A stretch of 12,057 nt of DNA from CAZTLE01 sp964614415 (GTDB lineage: Bacteria; Bacteroidota; Bacteroidia; Flavobacteriales; Flavobacteriaceae), in the NCBI GenBank assembly GCA_964614415.1, contig CAZTLE010000126.1, positions 1 to 12,057 of the forward strand, read 5' to 3'. This document shows, piece by piece, positions 6,085-12,057 of the stretch. The number at the start of each line of letters is the position of its first letter. Positions within the stretch are counted from its first letter, which is position 1. A program made the position numbers and the translations under genes. The notes beneath the pieces are model-generated. The model did not search any database. It saw nothing but the letters and a program-made list of their open reading frames with translations, and was not told the origin of the DNA.

Positions 6085-8448
6085 TTAAAATTTAAAATTA
6101 TAGGTCACGGCTGGGACAACACCGAAGATGGCTGTACGCACCGCCTCGTTCACACCTGTCTCCGAATTTTCGCGAAACTGGATGGATGCAGCATTCTTTC
6201 GGTTATATATATTGTAGACACTAAATACCCATTCCGACTGCCAGTTACGGTCTTTGTTCTTTCTGGACTTTAAGGTTGCCGAAATATCAACACGGTGATA
6301 ATCGGGAAGGCGCTGTTCATTTCTAAGCCCGAAGACAGGGACGATCGCTCCGCCAAAATCAAACTGCCCAATAGGGTAATTGGTAGGCTGACCGGTTTGA
6401 TATATCACGTTGCCATTAAAGGTCCACCGATCGTTGAGCTCAAAATTTGCAAATATGGCAACATCGTGGGTCTTGTCATATGGGGTGTTATACCATTCCC
6501 CGTTGTTGATCCCCAGTTCATTTTCGTTTCTTCCCGGTGTGCGTTGTTCAGACTTTGACAGGGTATATGCCAACCAGCCGTTCAACCTTCCCGAGTTCTT
6601 GCGAAGCAGGAATTCCCAACCATAAGCACGGGCCTCACCATTCAGGATCACCTGTTCGATGGCGTTGTTGGCAATTAGATTGGCTCCGTCGATATAATCT
6701 ATTCGATTTTGGATTTCCTTATAAAACACTTCGGTTTCAATGGTGAATTCCCGATCATTGAAATTGGTGAAAAATCCTGCAGCATACTGATCCAATAATT
6801 GTGGTTCCACGAAAGGACCACTGGGTGTCCACACGTCCAGGGGAGTAGGGGAGTTCGTATTACTTAAAAGGTGCAGGTACTGCGTCAGGCGGGTGTAACT
6901 GGCCTTTATCGAAGTGTTTCTGTTAAAAGCATATGCAACGGACAGCCGTGGTTCGAGATTGGTGAAATCTGCAATAACCCCCTGGGCGTTAACCACATCT
7001 ATGGGTTCCGCCTCCTGATACACCAACTGAAATGGGTCGAAATCAACCGGGTTGTTGTCCTGGTATACATTGATCTCATCCTGCCCCAGGCGGGCGAAGT
7101 GACTAACACGGAGTCCGGCCTGCACGCGAAGTTTATCTGTAATCCCAACCTCAGCATCCACATATACTGCCGATTCGTTGGCGAACTTTTTGATCAGTTG
7201 CTCCTCAACAATTCCTGAATCTTCATCGTTGGGCTTAATCTCTCCTGGGTTGAAACTGTAATAGATATTATTCAATCCGTAGTTGATTCGCAGGTTGTCG
7301 GAAAGATAGTGTTGCAGGTCATACTTTACATTGAAATTCTGAATTCCTGAGTTCCATTCGAATCCCACAAAGTCGAGTTCTAGTCCGTAGAAATAGTCAG
7401 AATAGATCAGCGACAGATTCGAGAAGAGTTTGTCGGAAAAGATGTGATTCCATCTAAAGTTGACCACGGCATTCCCATACAGATTTACAAAGCTATCATT
7501 GATGCTGAAGAGGTCCCTTCCAAAATAACCTGAAAGAAAGATGTTATTGCGTTCGTTGAGCTTGTAGTTGAGCTTGGTATTAAGATCGTAGAAATATGCA
7601 CTGTTGTCGAGATCGAAAAGCGGGAAGAACAAGTGTGCATAAGAAGCACGTCCTCCAACCAGAAAAGCGGCTTTATCCTTGGCTATAGGGCCTTCGACCA
7701 ACAATCGACTTGCGACCGCACCAATACCACCGTTCACTTTTAACTCTTTGCTGTTTCCTTCCTTCTGAAAGATCTCAAGCACAGAGGAAACCCTACCTCC
7801 ATACCGTGCGGGAATACCTCCTTTGAAAAGTTTTACGTCCTTAATGGCATCGGGATTGAATACCGAAAAGAATCCGAACAAATGTGATGAATTGAAAATA
7901 GTGGCCTCGTCAAGAAGGATCAGGTTTTGGTCCACCGCACCTCCACGCACGTTAAATCCGGAAGACGCTTCTCCGGCATTAGTCACCCCGGGCAACAACA
8001 GTATTGATTTGATCACATCTGCTTCCCCCAGGACCACTGGTATACTCTTGATGGTCTCTACCGTTAGCGTACTCACACTCATTTGAGGTGCACGGATGCT
8101 TACCCGTTCGGCATCCGCTTCGATCACAACCTCTTCCAATTGCTGCGTATCACTTGCCAGGCGAATCTCCTGCCGTATATTTTGGGTAAGGTTTACACTT
8201 ATTGTTTTCGGCGCGAACCCCATACTACTGTAGGTCACATCGTAGGTACCCTCAGGCAGGGTGATACTGTAAAATCCGTATTCGTTGGTAATGGCCCCGG
8301 TACTAAGAGCGGGAATAATTACACTTACACCAATAAGGGATTCCCCCGTTTGGTCTTCCAGAACGGTTCCGCTTAATGTGTATTTTTCTTGGGCCAGAGA
8401 GGTGAAGCTTATCAGGAGAATTATAACCTGAGCGAGTTTTCTTTTCAA
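6085..8448 (-). CDS. TonB-dependent outer-membrane receptor with N-terminal carboxypeptidase-regulatory-like domain
   Basis: Energised outer-membrane importer of about 787 residues. With the TTG start at 8448 it opens with a clean signal peptide, MKRKLAQVIILLISFTSLAQ, cleaved after SLA. Next come a CarboxypepD_reg-like beta-sandwich (about 23-97, KYTLSGTVLEDQTGESLIGV onward), a LEEVVIEA segment that may be the TonB box, a plug (about 123-229, with SGFNVRGGAVDQNLILLDEA and GIPARYGGRVSSVLEI), then a 22-strand-type barrel ending in the expected aromatic residue (YNFKF). An upstream in-frame TTG at 8511 would add 21 residues, but it lies inside the terminator hairpin, so I reject it. At this length and with DUF4249 rather than SusD partners, it is not a SusC-type glycan importer. 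The substrate is unknown. No convincing promoter was found in the short space after the terminator. Confidence 0.93.
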   Translation of the reverse strand: MKRKLAQVIILLISFTSLAQEKYTLSGTVLEDQTGESLIGVSVIIPALSTGAITNEYGFYSITLPEGTYDVTYSSMGFAPKTISVNLTQNIRQEIRLASDTQQLEEVVIEADAERVSIRAPQMSVSTLTVETIKSIPVVLGEADVIKSILLLPGVTNAGEASSGFNVRGGAVDQNLILLDEATIFNSSHLFGFFSVFNPDAIKDVKLFKGGIPARYGGRVSSVLEIFQKEGNSKELKVNGGIGAVASRLLVEGPIAKDKAAFLVGGRASYAHLFFPLFDLDNSAYFYDLNTKLNYKLNERNNIFLSGYFGRDLFSINDSFVNLYGNAVVNFRWNHIFSDKLFSNLSLIYSDYFYGLELDFVGFEWNSGIQNFNVKYDLQHYLSDNLRINYGLNNIYYSFNPGEIKPNDEDSGIVEEQLIKKFANESAVYVDAEVGITDKLRVQAGLRVSHFARLGQDEINVYQDNNPVDFDPFQLVYQEAEPIDVVNAQGVIADFTNLEPRLSVAYAFNRNTSIKASYTRLTQYLHLLSNTNSPTPLDVWTPSGPFVEPQLLDQYAAGFFTNFNDREFTIETEVFYKEIQNRIDYIDGANLIANNAIEQVILNGEARAYGWEFLLRKNSGRLNGWLAYTLSKSEQRTPGRNENELGINNGEWYNTPYDKTHDVAIFANFELNDRWTFNGNVIYQTGQPTNYPIGQFDFGGAIVPVFGLRNEQRLPDYHRVDISATLKSRKNKDRNWQSEWVFSVYNIYNRKNAASIQFRENSETGVNEAVRTAIFGVVPAVTYNFKF

Positions 8449-8490
8449 GGGTGGATGTTTTTTTCTTAAAAATAACCACAAAAAACCAAT

Positions 8491-8521
8491 AAAAAAAGCC
8501 TTTGGTACCAAAGGCTTTTTT
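8491..8521. terminator. bidirectional intrinsic terminator
   Basis: GCCTTTGGT (8498-8506) is directly followed by its reverse complement ACCAAAGGC (8507-8515), giving a 7-base-pair stem with a GTAC loop or an extended palindrome. Seven A's precede it (8491-8497) and six T's follow (8516-8521), so it has the T tract needed on either strand. It sits 18 bases after the stop of the minus-strand beta-barrel gene and separates that gene from the receptor operon. Confidence 0.9.
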
Positions 8522-8538
8522 CTATAGATGAATTGGAA

Positions 8539-9153
8539 TTAATTCACGATAAAAACCATACCGACGTTAATACTGCTTCGTCCGTTTCGAACAGTAGGTC
8601 CGGGATTATCGATAAAAACTTCCGAAAGACCGGCCTGACCGTCGTATTCAATAATGAACTTGCTGAAATCACTTACCGGAATCTTGACACCAAGACCCAG
8701 GGCAATACCAAAATCAGTCGATTCAAAACCATCTTTCACATCTAGTCCGGTGGCTTGTGCCTCTGCGCTAAGCAGGAAACCTGCATACGCCCCGAAACTC
8801 AGATACCAGTTGTTGGTTCTTCCAAAATGCCAGTTGGCCGTTACCGGAACTGTGAGATAATTCACGTTGAAGTCGGTGGTAATGGTGCCGTTGTCATCAC
8901 TAAAGAATCCGTCGCCCCAACCTTTTTGATCGTAAATGGCTTTCATTTTCAATCCCCAGGCTTCCGAAAAGTAGTATTCGGCCAATCCTCCCACATTAAA
9001 TCCAATCGTCGAATTGGCATTCTCAGCGTTGCTGGCAGCCACGTTGGAAATGTTCAATCCGGCATGGAAACCGAATTCGAAATCTCCTTTGTTTTGGCCG
9101 TTCACCTGGTTAAACAATAGCACTGCAAATGCTAGTAGTACAATTTTCTTCAT
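8539..9153 (-). CDS. outer-membrane beta-barrel protein (porin family, PF13568-like)
   Basis: A 204-residue secreted protein. MKKIVLLAFAVLLFNQVNGQ is a clear signal peptide, cleaved before the Gln typical of Bacteroidota. The mature part is a run of amphipathic strands, beginning FEFGFHAGLNISNV and including YLTVPVTANWHFG and GIALGLGVKIPVS, and it ends INVGMVFIVN. Pattern and length fit the small 8-stranded OMP_b-brl_2 family, whose exact functions are mostly unknown. An in-frame ATG at 9252 would add 33 residues before the signal peptide, so the start at 9153 is chosen. An exact promoter lies about 135 bases upstream, giving a long leader, and an intrinsic terminator follows the stop, so it is a single-gene transcript. 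Confidence 0.86.
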   Translation of the reverse strand: MKKIVLLAFAVLLFNQVNGQNKGDFEFGFHAGLNISNVAASNAENANSTIGFNVGGLAEYYFSEAWGLKMKAIYDQKGWGDGFFSDDNGTITTDFNVNYLTVPVTANWHFGRTNNWYLSFGAYAGFLLSAEAQATGLDVKDGFESTDFGIALGLGVKIPVSDFSKFIIEYDGQAGLSEVFIDNPGPTVRNGRSSINVGMVFIVN

Positions 9154-9288
9154 AAAAAAGTTAATTAAGTTATACATACCTCGATACGAAAAATCACAAA
9201 CCAATGGCGATATGAAAGTGTATTCTATTGTTTTAAACAGACCTACTTTCAATGGATAATCGTATCAAAAAATTGGGAGGAATTGTGG

Positions 9289-9318
9289 CAAATATATAGG
9301 ATTGGGCCAGAATGGCAA
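9289..9318 (-). promoter_or_regulatory. Bacteroidota-type promoter of the beta-barrel gene
   Basis: On the minus strand, TTG (9318-9316), then 19 bases, then TATATTTG (9296-9289) match the Bacteroidota sigma consensus (TTG at -33, TAnnTTTG at -7) exactly. Transcription should start near 9284, giving a leader of roughly 130 bases. The string ATATTTGCC occurs at both the -7 and the -33 element, 27 bases apart; the upstream copy could act as a weaker second -7 element (AATATTTG) with a TTG 18 bases further up. Confidence 0.72.
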
Positions 9319-9333
9319 ATATTTTTTGGCTGG

Positions 9334-9375
9334 AAAAAAAACAATCCCGCGAGTCTTGCTGAAAACACACGGGAT
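9334..9375 (-). terminator. probable intrinsic terminator of icd
   Basis: On the minus strand, ATCCCG (9375-9370) pairs with CGGGAT (9349-9344) across a 20-base loop, and TG plus eight T's (9341-9334) follow. It lies about 70 bases after the icd stop. The stem is short and the loop large, so this is a moderate call. The remainder of the 290-base gap (9154-9443) holds the beta-barrel promoter and leader; I see no gene there. Confidence 0.5.
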
Positions 9376-9443
9376 AATTTTCTGAAAATCAGTATATCAG
9401 GTGAACTCTTTGCCAGAGATCCTATATTGGGTGTTCTACCCCC

Positions 9444-11672
9444 TTAGGCCAAAGAGGCCAGAATTTCGTTAAAGGAAGCACTTGGACGCATTTCCCGGGC
9501 GGTGAGTTCATCGTCCGGAGCATAATATCCGGCGATGTCTACAGGAGCACCCTGGGCGGCATTCAGTTCGTCCACAATACGTTCTTCGTTCGCGGAAAGC
9601 GCCTCGGCCACCGGTGCAAAGCGAGCGGCCAGTGCGGCATCCTTATCCTGAGCGGCCAGTGCTTGCGCCCAGTAAAGCGCCAGGTAAAAGTGACTACCCC
9701 GATTGTCCAGCTCATTTACCTTACGGCTGGGAGATTTTCGGTTTTCCAAAAGCTTTTCAGTGGCATCATCCAGTGTTTCGGAAAGAATTAATGCCTGGTT
9801 ATTGGTATAGGCTGTTCCCAAATGTTCCAATGAGACAGTCAATGCCAGGAATTCGCCCAATGAATCCCATCTCAGGTGTCCTTCGCTGTTAAACTGTTGT
9901 ACGTGCTTAGGGGCCGATCCGCCGGCTCCTGTTTCAAAAAGTCCACCTCCGTTCATCAATGGAACGATGGATAGCATCTTGGCACTGGTACCTAATTCGA
10001 GAATAGGAAACAGATCGGTGAGATAATCGCGTAGTACGTTACCGGTCACCGAAATAGTGTCTTTTCCGTCCTTTATGCGATCCAACGTAAAATGAGTCGC
10101 TTTCTCCGGAGATAAAATGTGAATCTCCAGTCCGGAAGTATCATGATCGGGTAGGTAGGCCTGAACCTTTTTAATGAGTTCGCGGTCGTGCGCCCGCTCT
10201 TCATTCAGCCAGAATACAGCCGGGGTTTGTGTGGCACGCGCACGGGTAACCGCCAGTTTCACCCAATCGCGTATAGGCGCATCTTTCACCTGGCACATTC
10301 TCCAGATATCTCCGGCTTCAACCTCGTGTGTGGTAAGGGCATCCCCGGAACTATCCAGGACCAATACGGTACCGTTTGAAGCAATTTCAAATGTCTTGTC
10401 GTGTGACCCGTACTCCTCCGCCTTTTGAGCCATAAGGCCAACGTTGGGAACGGTTCCCATGGTTGTGGGATCGAACGCTCCGTGTTTTTTACAGAAGTCA
10501 ATCGTCGCCTGGTAGAGTGCCGCATAGCTGCTATCCGGAATGACTGCTTTCGTATCACGTGTATCTCCGTTCTTGTCCCACATCTGTCCCGAATTTCGGA
10601 TCATAGCGGGCATTGAAGCATCGATAATCACATCACTGGGGACGTGCAGGTTGGTAATCCCTTTGTCGGAATTTACCATGGCCAGATCGGGATTTTCATC
10701 CAGTATCCGGGCTATTTCATTTTGAATTTCCTGTTGCTGATCCTCGGGTAGTTTTTTGAGATCATTCAGCAAATCACCGAATCCGTTGTTCACGTCAACG
10801 CCCAACTCATCGAATACCTCACCGTATTTATCGAACAAATCTTTAAAATAAACACGGACCGCGTGACCGAAGATAATGGGATCGCTCACCTTCATCATAG
10901 TGGCCTTCATGTGAAGGGAGAAAAGTACGCCGGACTCTTTTGCATCTTCCACTTCGGCTTCCAGAAAGGAGAGCAGGGCATTGCGATTCATTACAGTGGC
11001 GTCAATAATCTCACCGTCCAGGAGGGAAAGATTGTCCTTTAATGTTGTTTCATTGCCATTCGCATCCGTATGTACGATGCGAACATTTTGCGCCTTATCT
11101 ATGGTAACTGATTGTTCGTTGCTGCGGAAATCACCCGAACTCATGGTAGCCACATGTGTCATGGAATCCGGACTCCAGGCACCCATACTGTGCGGGTTCT
11201 TCTTAGCGTAATTCTTCACTGCCTTGGGAGCTCTTCGATCGCTGTTTCCTTCACGAAGTACAGGATTTACGGCACTTCCTTTGATCTTGTCGTAGATAGC
11301 CCGAATTTTTCTTTCTTCCTCATTGGACGGTTCGTCCGGATAGTCCGGAAGAGCGTATCCCTTTGCCTGCAATTCGGCTATGGCGGCTGTTAGCTGCGGA
11401 ATGGAAGCACTGATATTAGGAAGCTTAATAATATTAGCCTCCGGGGTTTTTGCAAGTTCTCCCAGCTCGGCGAGGGCATCTCCTATGCGCTGCTGGGGAG
11501 TAAGGTATTCTGGAAAGTTAGCTATGATACGACCAGCAAGGGAAATATCCCGGGTTTCGACATTGATTCCGGTATTTGCTGTAAATGCCTTAATAATAGG
11601 TAGTAGGGACTGTGTGGCAAGTGCCGGAGCTTCGTCGGTTTTGGTATAGATAATGGTAGCAGCTTTCGTCAT
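9444..11672 (-). CDS. icd: monomeric NADP-dependent isocitrate dehydrogenase
   Basis: A 742-residue enzyme of the monomeric IDH family (PF03971), full length for the family (about 735-745). It oxidises isocitrate to 2-oxoglutarate and CO2 with NADP in the cytoplasmic TCA cycle. The opening TKAATIIYTKTDEAPALATQ is characteristic. The substrate loop GSAVNPVLREGNSDRR (132-147) carries the Ser133, Asn136, Arg140 and Arg146 group expected to bind isocitrate, and HMKATMMKVSDPIIFG (254-269) holds the conserved Lys256. DASMPAMIR (351-359) supplies a metal-binding Asp, and the C-terminal NRKSPSRKVNELDNRGSHFY (644-663) belongs to the conserved coenzyme region. All are intact. It is a single-gene transcript with its own promoter (11723-11752), a leader hairpin and a likely terminator. 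The ATG at 11672 fits the conserved N-terminus. Confidence 0.97.
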   Translation of the reverse strand: MTKAATIIYTKTDEAPALATQSLLPIIKAFTANTGINVETRDISLAGRIIANFPEYLTPQQRIGDALAELGELAKTPEANIIKLPNISASIPQLTAAIAELQAKGYALPDYPDEPSNEEERKIRAIYDKIKGSAVNPVLREGNSDRRAPKAVKNYAKKNPHSMGAWSPDSMTHVATMSSGDFRSNEQSVTIDKAQNVRIVHTDANGNETTLKDNLSLLDGEIIDATVMNRNALLSFLEAEVEDAKESGVLFSLHMKATMMKVSDPIIFGHAVRVYFKDLFDKYGEVFDELGVDVNNGFGDLLNDLKKLPEDQQQEIQNEIARILDENPDLAMVNSDKGITNLHVPSDVIIDASMPAMIRNSGQMWDKNGDTRDTKAVIPDSSYAALYQATIDFCKKHGAFDPTTMGTVPNVGLMAQKAEEYGSHDKTFEIASNGTVLVLDSSGDALTTHEVEAGDIWRMCQVKDAPIRDWVKLAVTRARATQTPAVFWLNEERAHDRELIKKVQAYLPDHDTSGLEIHILSPEKATHFTLDRIKDGKDTISVTGNVLRDYLTDLFPILELGTSAKMLSIVPLMNGGGLFETGAGGSAPKHVQQFNSEGHLRWDSLGEFLALTVSLEHLGTAYTNNQALILSETLDDATEKLLENRKSPSRKVNELDNRGSHFYLALYWAQALAAQDKDAALAARFAPVAEALSANEERIVDELNAAQGAPVDIAGYYAPDDELTAREMRPSASFNEILASLA

Positions 11673-11694
11673 TGATACTTCGTGTTAAAGGGTG

Positions 11695-11717
11695 AAAAAA
11701 CGCTGCCGTTGGCAGCG
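11695..11717 (-). promoter_or_regulatory. terminator-like hairpin at the 5' end of the icd leader
   Basis: On the minus strand, CGCTGCC, AAC, GGCAGCG, then six T's form a perfect 7-base-pair GC-rich stem, a three-base loop and a T tract, the layout of an intrinsic terminator. It lies 23 bases before the icd ATG and only about 6 bases after the promoter's -7 element, so the predicted mRNA would begin with this hairpin. It may shield the 5' end from decay, act in attenuation, or stop transcription arriving from upstream. The plus strand has no T tract here. Confidence 0.7.
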
Positions 11718-11722
11718 AAGTG

Positions 11723-11752
11723 CAAATATAATGATTTGGGGTTCGAGGACAA
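11723..11752 (-). promoter_or_regulatory. Bacteroidota-type promoter of icd
   Basis: On the minus strand, TTG (11752-11750), 19 bases, then TATATTTG (11730-11723) match the Bacteroidota promoter consensus exactly, with the same spacing and the same -7 sequence as the beta-barrel promoter. The expected start of transcription is near 11718, about 45 bases before the icd ATG. Confidence 0.8.
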
Positions 11753-11788
11753 AAGCCGGGATAGAAGATAGTGTAATGGCCGGGTCAT

Positions 11789-11834
11789 AAAGCAAGAAAA
11801 GCCATACCGTCGTATTGCTACTTCGATATGGCTT
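11789..11834 (-). terminator. possible terminator of a gene beyond the right edge
   Basis: On the minus strand, AAGCCATA (11834-11827) pairs perfectly with TATGGCTT (11806-11799) across a 20-base loop, followed by the T-rich TTCTTGCTTT (11798-11789). This would end a minus-strand transcript coming from the right, just before the icd promoter. The interrupted T tract and long loop keep confidence moderate. Confidence 0.42.
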
Positions 11835-11859
11835 CTTGTGAAACACATCGTTACCGGCT

Positions 11860-11876
11860 ATCCGCCGAGGGCGGAT
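11860..11876. repeat. GC-rich inverted repeat
   Basis: ATCCGCC (11860-11866), a GAG loop, and GGCGGAT (11870-11876) form a perfect 7-base-pair stem. No T tract follows on either strand, so it is not an intrinsic terminator by itself. Its role is unknown. Confidence 0.6.
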
Positions 11877-12025
11877 CGAGGCAAGTTTATTAAACCCTTG
11901 CACCGTGATTTGTTTCAATTGAGTGAACTTTTCCAGGCGGGTGTTCCAGTTGACGGGATCGCTTTCCGATTTGTCCCTTGCGGGCTTCCTCTTGTTTCGA
12001 ACTTGCCTTCCGGCCTCCGACCCTC

Positions 12026-12047
12026 AAACCTGTCTTGCGACGGGTTT
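12026..12047 (+). repeat. inverted repeat near the right edge
   Basis: AAACCTGTC (12026-12034) and GACGGGTTT (12039-12047) pair over 9 positions around a TTGC loop, with one U-G wobble if transcribed from the plus strand; on the minus strand that pair would be an A-C mismatch. That bias would favour a plus-strand RNA structure, but a single wobble is weak evidence. Confidence 0.45.
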
Positions 12048-12057
12048 AGCTGCCGAT

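Larger units (their letters stand above)
11835..12057. other. unassigned region with an open frame running off the window
   Basis: I cannot name a gene here. One minus-strand frame is open from the window edge (12055) to a TGA at 11915-11917, 46 codons, with a basic, proline- and glycine-rich translation (for example RRPEGKFETRGSPQGT) and no recognisable motif. Another minus frame is open from about 12026 down to 11685 and runs across the hairpins and the icd promoter, which argues that it is not a gene. The stretch holds two further inverted repeats, listed separately. It could be the 3' end of a minus-strand gene with its trailer, or a repeated non-coding sequence. Confidence 0.35.

Noticed and set aside
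4179..8448. Polysaccharide utilisation locus of the SusC/SusD type
   Set aside because: The receptor is about 787 residues, shorter than typical SusC, its partners are DUF4249 and not SusD, and no carbohydrate-active enzyme adjoins it on that strand.
8449..8511. N-terminal extension of the receptor to a TTG at 8511
   Set aside because: The extension would be encoded by one arm of the terminator hairpin and would bury the signal peptide 21 residues inside the protein.
9154..9252. N-terminal extension of the beta-barrel protein to the ATG at 9252
   Set aside because: It adds 33 residues before an otherwise perfect signal peptide that starts with MKK at 9153.
11685..11918. 77-codon minus-strand frame upstream of icd
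   Set aside because: It uses a TTG start and runs through a probable terminator, the icd promoter and the leader hairpin, and overlaps none of the expected gene features; the translation is not recognisable.
1..12057. CRISPR array, tRNA, rRNA, insertion sequence or prophage
   Set aside because: No regularly spaced repeats, no tRNA-like cloverleaf signatures, and no transposase, integrase or phage protein motifs were seen on either strand.

Overview
The window reads as chromosomal DNA of a marine-type Bacteroidota, most likely a member of the Flavobacteriaceae. The grounds are a TonB-dependent receptor paired with DUF4249 lipoproteins, weak or absent Shine-Dalgarno sequences, a monomeric isocitrate dehydrogenase, and two exact Bacteroidota-type promoters (TTG, 19 bases, TATATTTG). 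No tRNA, rRNA, CRISPR array, insertion sequence or phage gene is visible. Almost all of the first 11.7 kb is coding.

Bases 1-4189, plus strand: a tight three-gene operon encoding a GH63-like 'MGH1' glycoside hydrolase of the mannosylglycerate/glucosylglycerate hydrolase type, a sodium:solute symporter (SSS family) and a class II glycerate kinase. The first two genes share an ATGA; the third starts 6 bases after the second. Together they suggest a pathway that imports a glycosylglycerate compatible solute, splits it into hexose and D-glycerate, and phosphorylates the glycerate into lower glycolysis. This is the most interesting system here. A possible upstream gene ends at base 70.

Bases 4179-8448, minus strand: a TonB-dependent receptor followed by two tandem DUF4249 lipoproteins about 85% identical to each other. 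The 114-base gap between the lipoprotein genes holds a hairpin and what looks like the decayed last ~24 codons of a second receptor gene, so the receptor-lipoprotein pair was probably duplicated and one receptor lost. The distal lipoprotein gene converges on the glycerate kinase gene and overlaps it by 11 bases.

Bases 8491-9443: a perfect bidirectional terminator hairpin, a small outer-membrane beta-barrel protein (minus), its leader and promoter, and a probable terminator for the next gene. Bases 9444-11672, minus strand: monomeric NADP-dependent isocitrate dehydrogenase (icd), with an exact promoter and a terminator-like hairpin at the predicted 5' end of its mRNA. The last ~300 bases have no gene I can name; they contain three further inverted repeats and an open frame that runs off the window edge.
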